A stretch of 64,000 nt of DNA from a bacterium (GTDB taxonomy: Bacteria; Cyanobacteriota; Vampirovibrionia; Obscuribacterales; Obscuribacteraceae), in assembly GCA_018062085.1 (NCBI GenBank), contig JAGOSY010000006.1, positions 27,463 to 91,462 on the forward strand, written 5' to 3'. A model generated the notes under the pieces. The model was not told the origin of the DNA. It was given only the letters and a program-made list of their open reading frames with translations, and searched no databases. Below, in pieces: positions 8,440 through 16,879 of this stretch. Numbering within the stretch: the first letter of the stretch is position 1; every line of letters begins with the position of its first letter. Position numbers and translations under genes: made by a program.

Positions 8440-10899
8440 ATGAACGAACGTAGGATACGAAATCAAAAGGGGGCGGCGGTAACCGGGCTTGTAATCGCAC
8501 TCTTCTTGTTTATCATGTTAGCTGGATTCTTCGCTTTCGACTCAAGCCGCCTGCAGATGGCCCAAAGAGAACTGACTGCCACGTGTGACGCATCAGCTCT
8601 GGCCGGCACCGCCATGCTCACTTCCCTCGATATTTCCAATGACGATGCCACGGCATCTAAGTTGGGTATCGCCCAACAACAAGCCTGTGCTTACGCCCGC
8701 AACATGTTCCAAGCTGGCAACATGCTTGGCCAGCCGCTCAGTACTGCCAATGTAGTCAGCCCCTACAGTGCTGTGGCTGCTATCGGCAATCCTGGCGATT
8801 GCAATGTAATGATCTCACTAGCTGACCCCCAACAACAGTTCCTCGGGGTTGCTCCAGTCTTCCCAGATCGTCTCAACGGCCGCGCTATTATGTGCTACGC
8901 CGGATACACCTACAACCCTGTATTCTTGGGCGTGATAGGCGTTGGCAAAGTACTACTTCAAGCTAACTCTGGCGGTGGTCTACCTCAAGTAGATGCCGTT
9001 CTTGTTTTCGACTATTCCGGTTCGATGGATGATGCTACCAACGTTACCTTCATTAGAAGAACATGGGACTCGACGGTAGCATCTGCCGGTGGAGCCTCTA
9101 ACGGGCGTATGGATTACTCGCAACTGACAGCCTCTGTACCAGCAGCTCTTGGTGATGGTGGTAGCGGTGCCGTTCAGGGTAACAATCATGGTGTCGTACA
9201 CTACATCGAAGTGCCACCGCCTGGGGCATCACACCGCATGTCAGACTATCTAGTGCACGATTACGTCGCCCAACCCAACGGACTCACCATCAACGTACTG
9301 CCTCCACAAAGTCTACCAGCTGCTGATAGCGTGTACTCTATGGCAGCAAACAAGTACGTCTTCGATTTCAACTTGCGTGCTAACAGCTTGATCTATTGTC
9401 CGCCCGTTCCGAAAAATGGAGCACCAGCTGCGAAGTTCGCCAAAGAGTATGGTACCCCTCCAGGTAACTGCACCTTGGAGTACCCATTCGGCTACGGCAA
9501 GTTCTACAACGAGAGCAGTCCGATGGACTTCCTCGCTGGAGCCAACGTCAATGCGGCCTACAACACCAATGCACCATCTGCCGGATCGTTGATACCAGCC
9601 ACAGAGCATCCTAGCAGCAGCAGTTTAGGTTCTTCCTTCCGTTATCCTGCATACGTCAACACAGGAGCAGACAAACACATATTCACAGACATAGTGGTCA
9701 ATATTGCCAACCCTGGCACATGGCCTTACGCTCAACCGCTCAATGGCCCAGCCAACTTCGTCGGCTTCTCCAACTTCCAGTTCCCAACTCAAGAGCCAGA
9801 CGTAGCCCTTGCTGGTCAGACATTCAGCTTTGAGAACATCGGTGTGTTGACAGAAGCAGCCCGGGGCAACCTTGATACACAAGGTGGCACCAACTATTTC
9901 GTTGATGCCCTCCTCGATAGAGGTTCGGTTTACACCACCACTAGTGGTACTTTCGCCAGCAAACAGCCAACCGGTATGACCAGCGCTCATCGCGGTGCCA
10001 ACTATCAGAAGGCCTACCAGAGATTGGCCATGCTCTATTCGCAACCGATCGCCACAGCTATCGATGGAGCCTACGGAGGTTTCTTCCAGAAGATCAACAC
10101 GCTGACCGACTGCCGCTTTGGACTAGTTGGCTTCTCCAACTCAGCCCTATCACTGGCGAGCGCATCAGGCCCGAACTTCACATCTCAGGGATCTGCCCAC
10201 CAGACAGCTCCTGACCAACCCAACAGCTACTTTGCCTCGACTCAATACATAGGGCGGCCTATAGGAACTCGGTTCCATTCGAACAACTTTGGTGGTCCGG
10301 AATACACTATGGCTATCTCTGGCGGGGCGGGAACCGGCTTTAGGCAGCCGCGAAGGGCTCTATCGAAGCCAGAAACACAGGTAAACTCTTATAGAGGTGT
10401 AGTCGGCGGTCTGCAAAGTTCTACACTGAGCGCAGTCTGTGCTCCTTGGTCGGCTCTGGCAAGTAATGCCGCAGCTAACGGTCTAGAAAATGGTACTCCA
10501 CTAAGCAACACTGCCACTGCTGAAGCCCTGACCACAGCTCGAGCGATGTTCCATAACGGCGCTAGCTACGACATCGCCACACTGGCCAACAACAGACCAG
10601 CGGCGAAGCATGCCATTGTCTTCTTCACAGACGGTGTGCCCGACGCTGGCGACGCCGGACCAACTTTGACCCAAGCTCAAGGTTGCAAGGGTGAAGGTAT
10701 TGCCGTGTTCACCATCGGACTAGACGTAACCAACAACCCAGTTCTGCAATCTTCACAGGTAGACTTCCTTGGCAACCTACCATCTGGGTTAGCTGGTGCC
10801 TCCGGTAACGGCGGCAAGCTATTCCAATGCGCGAATGCCAGTACTGTTAGAGATTCGTTCTCTGCTGTTGCTCGGCGTCTAACTCAAGGTCAAAGATAA
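8440..10899 (+). CDS. TadG-like protein with von Willebrand factor A domain
   Basis: The N-terminal segment (about residues 8-60: QKGAAVTGLVIALFLFIM then CDASALAGTAML) is the TadG-like anchor. A von Willebrand A fold follows: the metal-site motif D-Y-S-G-S (Asp191, Ser193, Ser195), a later strand LVGFSNSA and the second metal-site strand FFTDGVPD (Asp731), then FTIGLD. VWA domains bind ligands through a metal ion. Unusually, the first metal motif and the next helix (about residue 525) are separated by some 300 residues of Asn/Pro/Gly-rich sequence, so the domain carries a giant insertion. A 22-bp hairpin terminator follows the gene. Confidence 0.8.
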   Translation: MNERRIRNQKGAAVTGLVIALFLFIMLAGFFAFDSSRLQMAQRELTATCDASALAGTAMLTSLDISNDDATASKLGIAQQQACAYARNMFQAGNMLGQPLSTANVVSPYSAVAAIGNPGDCNVMISLADPQQQFLGVAPVFPDRLNGRAIMCYAGYTYNPVFLGVIGVGKVLLQANSGGGLPQVDAVLVFDYSGSMDDATNVTFIRRTWDSTVASAGGASNGRMDYSQLTASVPAALGDGGSGAVQGNNHGVVHYIEVPPPGASHRMSDYLVHDYVAQPNGLTINVLPPQSLPAADSVYSMAANKYVFDFNLRANSLIYCPPVPKNGAPAAKFAKEYGTPPGNCTLEYPFGYGKFYNESSPMDFLAGANVNAAYNTNAPSAGSLIPATEHPSSSSLGSSFRYPAYVNTGADKHIFTDIVVNIANPGTWPYAQPLNGPANFVGFSNFQFPTQEPDVALAGQTFSFENIGVLTEAARGNLDTQGGTNYFVDALLDRGSVYTTTSGTFASKQPTGMTSAHRGANYQKAYQRLAMLYSQPIATAIDGAYGGFFQKINTLTDCRFGLVGFSNSALSLASASGPNFTSQGSAHQTAPDQPNSYFASTQYIGRPIGTRFHSNNFGGPEYTMAISGGAGTGFRQPRRALSKPETQVNSYRGVVGGLQSSTLSAVCAPWSALASNAAANGLENGTPLSNTATAEALTTARAMFHNGASYDIATLANNRPAAKHAIVFFTDGVPDAGDAGPTLTQAQGCKGEGIAVFTIGLDVTNNPVLQSSQVDFLGNLPSGLAGASGNGGKLFQCANASTVRDSFSAVARRLTQGQR

Positions 10900-10911
10900 G
10901 GTCAATTACAC

Positions 10912-10959
10912 ACTAAAAACGAAAACCGGTCTGGAAACAGGCCGGTTTTCGTTTTTAGT
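10912..10959. terminator. Long perfect hairpin terminator with GAAA tetraloop
   Basis: An 18-base arm (10912-10929) pairs with 10942-10959, extended by four more pairs (one G-T) around a GAAA tetraloop (10934-10937). The A-rich and T-rich outer arms allow termination in either direction. It separates the TadG-like gene from the collagen-like gene, so these are probably separate transcripts. Confidence 0.85.
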
Positions 10960-10978
10960 TTCACCCTCACTTCACGCA
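10957..10978. promoter_or_regulatory. Two TTCAC repeats 11 bp apart
   Basis: TTCAC occurs at 10960 and 10971, in units AGTTTCACCCT and CACTTCACGCA, 57-75 bases before the collagen-like start codon. Only two units are present, so chance is possible; it resembles the longer array at 24981. Confidence 0.3.
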
Positions 10979-11034
10979 GGGTAGGTATGTTAGTAGATGT
11001 ATACGTGTAACCATCCTTTTCAGGAGGCGGTTCG

Positions 11035-13194
11035 GTGGTTAATAAACCAAAATCGGTACCTTCAAGTCGTAAGTTGCTCCGAGAGCGGCTTAAAGGTATC
11101 ACTGCGATCGAGCTAGCTGCCGTAGTTTCAATTTTAATTGTTATCTGCGCAATGGCTCTCAACATTACCGTTTTAGTCTTCGCGGCTGACATGTGCGATA
11201 GAGCATGTAAAGACTGCGCGAGGGCTGCCGGTCAACAAGGTACTGTAGGTCAAGCGGTTTCTGCAATGCAAGCAGCCCTAGGCACTCACCCCTATGACGG
11301 CACGGTGATTCAATCTCTCAATGCAGAATTGATCACATATGAAGACTATGGCGCTGGCAACGGCGCAGGTCAGACTACTACTACTGGCACCAGCGGTCCC
11401 ATTGGTACCACTTCAACTAACAGCGGTACTATTGGAGGCGCAATTCCACCTCCCGGTGCAGGCGGAGCAGGTTCATCGCCTGGTCCATTTGCCAGCGTTA
11501 GAACCACTCTAATCGCTCGCATACCAGCACCTATGGTGTTCTTCAGTCTTGACATGGGTAGTGAAGCTTCAGCCCAACAGGGCGTGGCACAGGGCCTAAT
11601 TCGTTTCCAGAGCTTATATACCTATCCAATCACTAACACAGCTGGTCCGGTTTCTATCGGTAACACAAGCAATTCCACTAGTTCTTCCAGCACTTCAAGC
11701 ACCTCTAGCGGCACTGCCACCACTGGTGCCCCTGCTGGCCCTGGTGGTCCTAGTGGCCCTGGCACCCCTGGTACTGGTGGTTTGCCTGGTGCGACCAACG
11801 CTGGCCCTACAGGCCCAATTGGTCCTGGTGGCCCTCTTGGTCCCTTAGGTCCTAACGGCCCTGGCGGTCCTCAAGGCCCTGGTGGTCCCGCTGGCCCTGG
11901 TGGTCCTTCTGGACCTGGTGGTCCTCTTGGCCCTGGTGGTCCTTCCGGCCCTGGTGGCGTAGGCGGTCCTGGTGGTCCTTCTGGCCCTGGTGGTCCTGCT
12001 GGTCCTGGTGGTCCTGCTGGTCCTGGTGGCCCTTCTGGCCCTGGTGGTCCTTCTGGCCCTGGTGGTCCTTCTGGTCCTGGTGGTCCTAAAGGTCCTGCTG
12101 GTCCTGGTGGTCCTTCTGGTCCTGGTGGTCCTTCTGGTCCTGGTGGTCCTTCTGGCCCTGGTGGTCCTTCCGGCCCTGGTGGTCCTTCTGGTCCTGGTGG
12201 TCCTAAAGGTCCTGCTGGTCCTGGTGGCCCTTCCGGCCCTGGTGGTCCTTCCGGCCCTGGCGGTCCTTCTGGTCCTGGTGGTCCTTCTGGTCCTGGTGGT
12301 CCTAAAGGTCCTGCTGGTCCTGGTGGTCCTTCCGGTCCTGGTGGCCCTTCTGGTCCTGGCGGTCCTTCCGGCCCTGGTGGTCCTAAAGGCCCTGGTGGTC
12401 CTAAAGGCCCTGGTGGTCCTAAAGGCCCTGGTGGACCTAAAGGTCCTGCCGGTCCTGGCGGTCCTTCTGGCCCTGGTGGCCCTTCCGGTCCTGGTGGTCC
12501 TTCTGGCCCTGGTGGCCCTTCCGGTCCTGGTGGTCCTAAAGGTCCTTCCGGTCCTGGCGGTCCTTCTGGCCCTGGTGGCCCTTCTGGTCCTGGTGGCCCT
12601 TCCGGCCCTGGTGGCCCTTCTGGTCCTGGTGGTCCTAAAGGTCCTAGTGGTCCTGGTGGTCCTTCCGGTCCTGGTGGCCCTTCCGGCCCTGGTGGTCCTT
12701 CCGGCCCTGGTGGTCCTTCTGGCCCTGGTGGTCCTTCCGGTCCTGGTGGTCCTAAAGGCCCTAGTGGCCCTGGTGGTCCTTCCGGCCCTGGTGGTCCTTC
12801 CGGCCCTGGTGGTCCTTCCGGCCCTGGTGGTCCTTCCGGCCCTGGTGGTCCTTCCGGTCCTGGTGGTCCTAAAGGCCCTGGTGGTCCTGGTGGTCCTTCC
12901 GGCCCTGGTGGTCCTTCCGGTCCTGGTGGTCCTTCCGGCCCTGGTGGTCCTTCCGGCCCTGGTGGCCCTGGTGGTCCTTCCGGTCCTGGTGGTCCTTCCG
13001 GCCCTGGTGGTCCTTCTGGTCCTGGTGGCCCTGCCGGCGCAGCTGGCCCTGGTGGTCCATTCGGCCCTGGTGGCCCTGGTGGTCCTGCCGGTCCTGGTGG
13101 TGCTAGTGGACCTGGTGGTCCTGCCGGTCCTGGTGGTCCTTCCGGACCTACTGGTCCTTCCGGACCTACTGGCTCGTACGCAACAGGCGGTTAG
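11035..13194 (+). CDS. Collagen-like surface protein with TadE-like membrane anchor
   Basis: Starts at GTG 11035 behind a perfect AGGAGG (11022-11027). Residues about 20-55 ([20 protein letters not shown]) match a TadE-type pseudopilin helix, followed by Cys-containing helix [13 protein letters not shown], a Gly/Thr/Ser-rich linker, and from residue 257 to 715 an uninterrupted run of 153 Gly-X-Y triplets. X is almost always Pro; Y alternates mainly Gly, Ser, Ala and Lys. Pro is essentially absent from Y, as expected for bacterial collagens without hydroxyproline. The protein probably forms a trimeric stalk on the cell surface. Coupling a collagen domain to a Tad-type anchor is unusual. Strong terminators lie on both sides, so it is transcribed alone. 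Confidence 0.85.
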   Translation: MVNKPKSVPSSRKLLRERLKGITAIELAAVVSILIVICAMALNITVLVFAADMCDRACKDCARAAGQQGTVGQAVSAMQAALGTHPYDGTVIQSLNAELITYEDYGAGNGAGQTTTTGTSGPIGTTSTNSGTIGGAIPPPGAGGAGSSPGPFASVRTTLIARIPAPMVFFSLDMGSEASAQQGVAQGLIRFQSLYTYPITNTAGPVSIGNTSNSTSSSSTSSTSSGTATTGAPAGPGGPSGPGTPGTGGLPGATNAGPTGPIGPGGPLGPLGPNGPGGPQGPGGPAGPGGPSGPGGPLGPGGPSGPGGVGGPGGPSGPGGPAGPGGPAGPGGPSGPGGPSGPGGPSGPGGPKGPAGPGGPSGPGGPSGPGGPSGPGGPSGPGGPSGPGGPKGPAGPGGPSGPGGPSGPGGPSGPGGPSGPGGPKGPAGPGGPSGPGGPSGPGGPSGPGGPKGPGGPKGPGGPKGPGGPKGPAGPGGPSGPGGPSGPGGPSGPGGPSGPGGPKGPSGPGGPSGPGGPSGPGGPSGPGGPSGPGGPKGPSGPGGPSGPGGPSGPGGPSGPGGPSGPGGPSGPGGPKGPSGPGGPSGPGGPSGPGGPSGPGGPSGPGGPSGPGGPKGPGGPGGPSGPGGPSGPGGPSGPGGPSGPGGPGGPSGPGGPSGPGGPSGPGGPAGAAGPGGPFGPGGPGGPAGPGGASGPGGPAGPGGPSGPTGPSGPTGSYATGG
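11803..13179 (+). repeat. Coding repeat array for 153 Gly-X-Y triplets
   Basis: About 1.38 kb of imperfect 18-base units encoding G-P-S-G-P-G, broken by Lys units (G-P-K) at fairly regular intervals. Silent T/C changes at third positions keep units from being identical, which suggests selection on protein and some protection from slippage. Confidence 0.9.
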
Positions 13195-13255
13195 AGCCTG
13201 AAATGCTTACGAACTAGGCTAAGCGCTGCCTAGAGCAAAAAAAACGGAGCAATAA

Positions 13256-13290
13256 ACAAAAACCCTGGCACTGCACGCCAGGGTTTTTGT
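13256..13290 (+). terminator. Intrinsic terminator after the collagen-like gene
   Basis: A 14-base arm (13256-13269) pairs perfectly with 13277-13290 around a 7-base loop and is followed by TTTTCT. A smaller hairpin, CTAGGC with GCCTAG (13214-13233), lies just upstream. Confidence 0.85.
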
Positions 13291-13312
13291 TTTTCTACAA
13301 ACGAAAAAAGAA

Positions 13313-13984
13313 TCAGTTCTTTAAATCTTCAGCTTTAACCTGATAAGAAAAATACACTTGCTGGTGCGTATGCTCAGGCTGCTGATCACGATAGACCCAC
13401 TGCGAGGAGTGAATCGATGGCATAGGCGCGGAAACAAATATAAAGGTAACGCGCACTGGCACAGTGCCACTGTCACCACTATTATTTGCCCGAGCATAGT
13501 ACCTTGCGATCATCGGCCGAAAGCGCTTGTAAATCGAGCTAGTGATACGGTCTCCCAGTATGTTTCGCTGCTTTTCATGAATAAAGCGCTCACTTAAAGA
13601 CAACTTTTCCATACGGGGAAATTCAACAGCTTTAAGAGTGCCATCTTTTAGTTCTATTATGCAGATAGTATGCCAATTGCTAGAACGCAAATCAGGAGAA
13701 AACACTCTCCATGCCTGCCTCATACCAAGCGGAGCGCCAGCAGATAATAAATTTCCTTTGTACTCTTCCGGCACAAATGGTAACTCAGCAACACCAACCA
13801 TAGTGGCTAAAGTTAGGAAACCAATAATTACCAAATTGCAAGCAACTAACTCTAAAGTTCGCTTCGCACCATGAGGCGATGAACATAAATCGTCCACGGG
13901 CGAACATTTTAAAGCCTGATCGTAAGAGAGCTCAAAATCAGGTGACAATTGCGCCGCCGGATCATTATCCGACATACAATTCAT
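13313..13984 (-). CDS. HTTM-partner protein, copy 2 (orphan)
   Basis: A 223-residue relative of the proteins at 4389 and 14123: it carries Q-A-W-R-V-F-S-P-D-x-R, K-D-G-T, F-P-R-M-E-K-L and Y-Y-A-R-A-N, and ends in a similar SYQVKAEDL. One hydrophobic segment lies near residues 46-66. Unlike the other two copies it has no HTTM gene beside it on its own strand; it is divergent from the second HTTM operon, with about 140 bases between. It may act with the nearby HTTM-DCC protein or be a duplicate. Function unknown. A second start (Met4) is possible. Confidence 0.7.
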   Translation of the reverse strand: MNCMSDNDPAAQLSPDFELSYDQALKCSPVDDLCSSPHGAKRTLELVACNLVIIGFLTLATMVGVAELPFVPEEYKGNLLSAGAPLGMRQAWRVFSPDLRSSNWHTICIIELKDGTLKAVEFPRMEKLSLSERFIHEKQRNILGDRITSSIYKRFRPMIARYYARANNSGDSGTVPVRVTFIFVSAPMPSIHSSQWVYRDQQPEHTHQQVYFSYQVKAEDLKN

Positions 13985-14050
13985 TGATAACTAAAATAAC
14001 TTGGTTCATAATCTCAATGATAAACTTGCAGATAGATCATTAGCAACTGT

Positions 14051-14083
14051 CTAGTTCAGGGCAAGTTCTGGGTAAGTTCTATG
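14051..14083. promoter_or_regulatory. Three AGTTC direct repeats with 11-bp period
   Basis: AGTTC occurs at 14053, 14064 and 14075, in units CTAGTTCAGGG, CAAGTTCTGGG and TAAGTTCTATG. The array ends about 40 bases before the GTG of the second HTTM operon and lies in its shared divergent promoter region with the orphan partner gene. An exact 11-bp period over three units is what OmpR/PhoB-family dimers read. Confidence 0.45.
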
Positions 14084-14122
14084 TATTAAGGTAATTGATT
14101 CTTTGGAATGCTGGAGGGGACA

Positions 14123-14740
14123 GTGCAATCTACATCTTCTAGCAAACGAAAATTTTCCTTTCGTGAAGCATGCAATTACTCATCCGCAGAACGCCCGCTA
14201 ACGCTTGCCCACAAAGCGCTTATATCAAGTTTTCTTTTGACATTTTTTTTTGTAATTGGCAGCTGGCTGTTACCTGAATGGACACCATCAAAGAGTAGCA
14301 TCACAGATTACACCGGGCCAATCATGTTCCTCACCGGCTGGACCCAGTATTGGAGCTTATTTTGCCCAGAAGTTCGACAAATAAATTATGACCTTTCTGC
14401 TCTAATTGAATTTTCTGACGGCACTATTAAATACTACGAATTTCCACGCATGCAGAAGCTTGATCTAGTCACTAAGTTCAAACGCGAAAAACTGCGTAAG
14501 TTGTTTGGTGATAATATCTCATGGCCGAACTACGCTCAGTTTAGACCTAGTATTTGTCGTTACTTAGCCCGAGCCAACAACGATCCAAATAATCCTCCAG
14601 AACGCGTGACAATGCTCTGGAACTCAATCGACACACCGCCTCCTGATAAAGCACATTTTTGTTATCGTGACGAATTACCTCCTCACAGCAACAAAGCAAT
14701 TTTGTTCAGCTATAAAGTCAACCCCGACGATCTTAGATAG
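14123..14740 (+). CDS. HTTM-partner protein, copy 3
   Basis: About 205 residues with a hydrophobic segment (about ALISSFLLTFFFVIGSWLL) and the family motifs W-S-L-F-C-P-E-x-R, S-D-G-T, F-P-R-M-Q-K-L and Y-L-A-R-A-N. ATG at 14108 is in frame, but GGAGGGG (14113-14119) sits correctly only for GTG 14123, which I chose. It lies eight bases before the HTTM-DCC gene, mirroring the overlap seen in the first module. The constant order, partner then HTTM, argues that the two proteins form a complex. No known enzyme motif is visible. Confidence 0.75.
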   Translation: MQSTSSSKRKFSFREACNYSSAERPLTLAHKALISSFLLTFFFVIGSWLLPEWTPSKSSITDYTGPIMFLTGWTQYWSLFCPEVRQINYDLSALIEFSDGTIKYYEFPRMQKLDLVTKFKREKLRKLFGDNISWPNYAQFRPSICRYLARANNDPNNPPERVTMLWNSIDTPPPDKAHFCYRDELPPHSNKAILFSYKVNPDDLR

Positions 14741-14748
14741 AGTGCTAG

Positions 14749-16113
14749 ATGACAGTTCCTTCTAAAATAGCTCCAACAGAGTCTTTACAGCAGTTGCCCC
14801 AAGCAGCTGAGGTTATATGTAAGTGGACCGAGGCTTGGAATAGATTTTGGTTTGAACCAACTACACCAGTGGCGATGGCAATTTTCCGCATACTTTTTGG
14901 CATGATTCTGCTTGAAAATATGCTTGTACACTTGCTCCCAGACTTCGACCTCTATTACGGCAAAAACTCACTGATCCCAATTAACGACATGATGAGTCTT
15001 TATTGGCATAGTAGTTACTATTTCGATTTGATGGCGGCACTGCCAGCCGATGACAAATACATCTATGGTGCATTTTGGGTAATGGTGGCAGCGACGGTCA
15101 TGATGACCCTAGGCCTCTGCACCAGAGTGAGCTCATGGGTAACATTCTTACTACTAATGTCATTTGGCGCGCATTTCCAACTCAATCAAAATGCTGGCGA
15201 CAATTATTTGAGGCTTGCCACCATGTGCCTGGCCCTCTCAAATGCCGGTGACGCTTTCTCATTAGACAACTTAATTAAGGCCAGTCGTCAAGATTGGCGC
15301 ATTACTGGCTTCGGCGCTCGGCTTTCGGCCCCTTGGGCACAGAGATTGTTACAAATACAAATCTGTATCGCCTACGGCCATACCTGGTATTCGAAGATGG
15401 AAGGCACGACCTGGAATGACGGGACCGCCGTTTACTATGCCGTTCGCTATGACGACCTGATGCGTTTTCCGATCCCCCATCTCTTCGATCAGTTGCCAAT
15501 CTATATGCTTTTGACCTGGGGCACTCTGGCCATTGAATTTGCCTTATTTACATTTATCTGGTGGCGACCAGCTCGATACTGGGTTATGGCCGCTGGCCTC
15601 GCCTTGCACCTTGGCATTGAATATTGCATGAATATTCCCATGTTTGAGTGGTCCTTCATGCTCACTTACATACTCTTCGTCTATCCTGAAGATTTGACCA
15701 AGTCATGGAACTGGGTAAAAGCAAAATTCAAAGAACGCTTTGGGGAGCCTTACCGGTTGGCTTTTGATGGCTCATGCATCCTTTGTATAAGAACAATTGG
15801 GCTGATTCATCGTCTCGATATATTTGGCCGCATCAAGCCCCTCGATCTTACAGACAAAGCCAATGACGAAGAACTCGAGAGAGTAAAACTAGATAGGGCC
15901 CGAGCGCAGTCCGAGATATTGCTGCAAAAGCGAGACGGCAATTGGCTTGGTGGCTTCAAAGCGTTTCGCTTCATTAGCTTGCGCACCCCGCTTCTCTGGC
16001 CCCTCGCACCGGTGCTCTTTGTTCCTATTATTAGCTTCTTTGCCGAGTTGATTTACAAAGCAATAGCGGCCAATCGCAAGCTGATTTTGGGCTCGCCTAG
16101 CGAGGTAAGATAA
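14749..16113 (+). CDS. HTTM membrane protein fused to DCC (DUF393) thiol-oxidoreductase domain
   Basis: Residues about 25-320 are an HTTM membrane domain closely matching copy 1 (WNRFWFEPTTPVAMAIFR, NAGDNYLRLA, AYGHTWYSKMEGTTWNDGTA, HLGIEYCMNIPMFEW). Residues about 335-440 form a DCC domain beginning LAFDGSCILC, with the Cys343-x-x-Cys346 pair after Asp-Gly that defines the family (predicted thiol-disulfide oxidoreductase). Fusion of the two is direct evidence that the HTTM reaction or assembly needs dithiol chemistry, as vitamin K-cycle carboxylation does in animals; what is modified here is unknown. The stop overlaps the next start by one base. Confidence 0.85.
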   Translation: MTVPSKIAPTESLQQLPQAAEVICKWTEAWNRFWFEPTTPVAMAIFRILFGMILLENMLVHLLPDFDLYYGKNSLIPINDMMSLYWHSSYYFDLMAALPADDKYIYGAFWVMVAATVMMTLGLCTRVSSWVTFLLLMSFGAHFQLNQNAGDNYLRLATMCLALSNAGDAFSLDNLIKASRQDWRITGFGARLSAPWAQRLLQIQICIAYGHTWYSKMEGTTWNDGTAVYYAVRYDDLMRFPIPHLFDQLPIYMLLTWGTLAIEFALFTFIWWRPARYWVMAAGLALHLGIEYCMNIPMFEWSFMLTYILFVYPEDLTKSWNWVKAKFKERFGEPYRLAFDGSCILCIRTIGLIHRLDIFGRIKPLDLTDKANDEELERVKLDRARAQSEILLQKRDGNWLGGFKAFRFISLRTPLLWPLAPVLFVPIISFFAELIYKAIAANRKLILGSPSEVR

Positions 16114-16853
16114 TGGTCGCTACAATTTTCAAAATACTCCTTTTGCTGGCAATTTTTATTGGCGTAATTGGCTCAACCTACCCGAAGCAACGGGACGCCA
16201 TTCAAGAAGAACAGGCCAGCAACTACGACAACGGCTTGATTCGGCAAGCCCTGAGCACCCAGAAGAAGTATGAAGAGACAATCAAAAACGAAGCAAGTAG
16301 CACCGATGAACGTCTTGCTGCAGGAAACGCATATGCGGCAGCCCTAAGCAGCCAACAGCGTTTCGAAGAAGCAGCTAAAATCTATCAAGACCAACTTGCT
16401 CTAACATGGGGCTTGGTTAACAATGCCTACAACCAAAAGTGGGCCGATGCCAGCATGCATTTAGCTGGAGCTCACCGCAATTTAGACAATCAACCGGCAG
16501 CTCTGGTTTGCTACGATAGCGTACTGAAGCATGATCAGCAGTTTTTACCCGCTAATGACCCCCGCATTGCCCGTGACTTAAACAATATGGGTCTAATGCA
16601 CTACCTCATGGGCACCGGTAAAACAGCAGCTGCAGAGCGAAAAATTGAATTTAAGACCTCCCGTGATTATTTAGAGCAGTCTCTTGCAATCCTCGACAAA
16701 AACAACCAGGGCACCTCAGCAAAAGCAGCTGCCACACTTTGGAATCTCGTGCTTACATGCCGTGATCTCGATGATAAAAGTGCTTCTGAACAGTATAAAT
16801 TGCGCGCTCAAGCAATAGACAAATCTTTCAATCGTGTCTGTAGAGAGCCCTAA
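16113..16853 (+). CDS. Membrane-anchored TPR protein of the second HTTM operon
   Basis: A short hydrophobic N-terminus (ATIFKILLLLAIFIGVIG) acts as signal or anchor; the rest is TPR-like helix pairs (e.g. QQRFEEAAKIYQDQL, DNQPAALVCYDSVLK). The ATG shares a base with the stop of the HTTM-DCC gene (TAATG), so it is co-translated and likely a component or scaffold of the same system. The protein at 5935, near the first HTTM module, has the same size and design. Confidence 0.75.
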   Translation: MVATIFKILLLLAIFIGVIGSTYPKQRDAIQEEQASNYDNGLIRQALSTQKKYEETIKNEASSTDERLAAGNAYAAALSSQQRFEEAAKIYQDQLALTWGLVNNAYNQKWADASMHLAGAHRNLDNQPAALVCYDSVLKHDQQFLPANDPRIARDLNNMGLMHYLMGTGKTAAAERKIEFKTSRDYLEQSLAILDKNNQGTSAKAAATLWNLVLTCRDLDDKSASEQYKLRAQAIDKSFNRVCREP

Positions 16854-16879
16854 TTTAGGCCTAAGTTCGCTGCACAATT

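Noticed and set aside
11803..13179. Possible CRISPR array, because of regular short repeats
   Set aside because: Repeats are in-frame coding units without unique spacers of fixed length.
11972..13201. A 409-codon open frame, Leu/Val/Ala only, overlapping the collagen-like repeats
   Set aside because: It is the second reading frame of the Gly-Pro repeats; it has no sense outside the array and no ribosome site.
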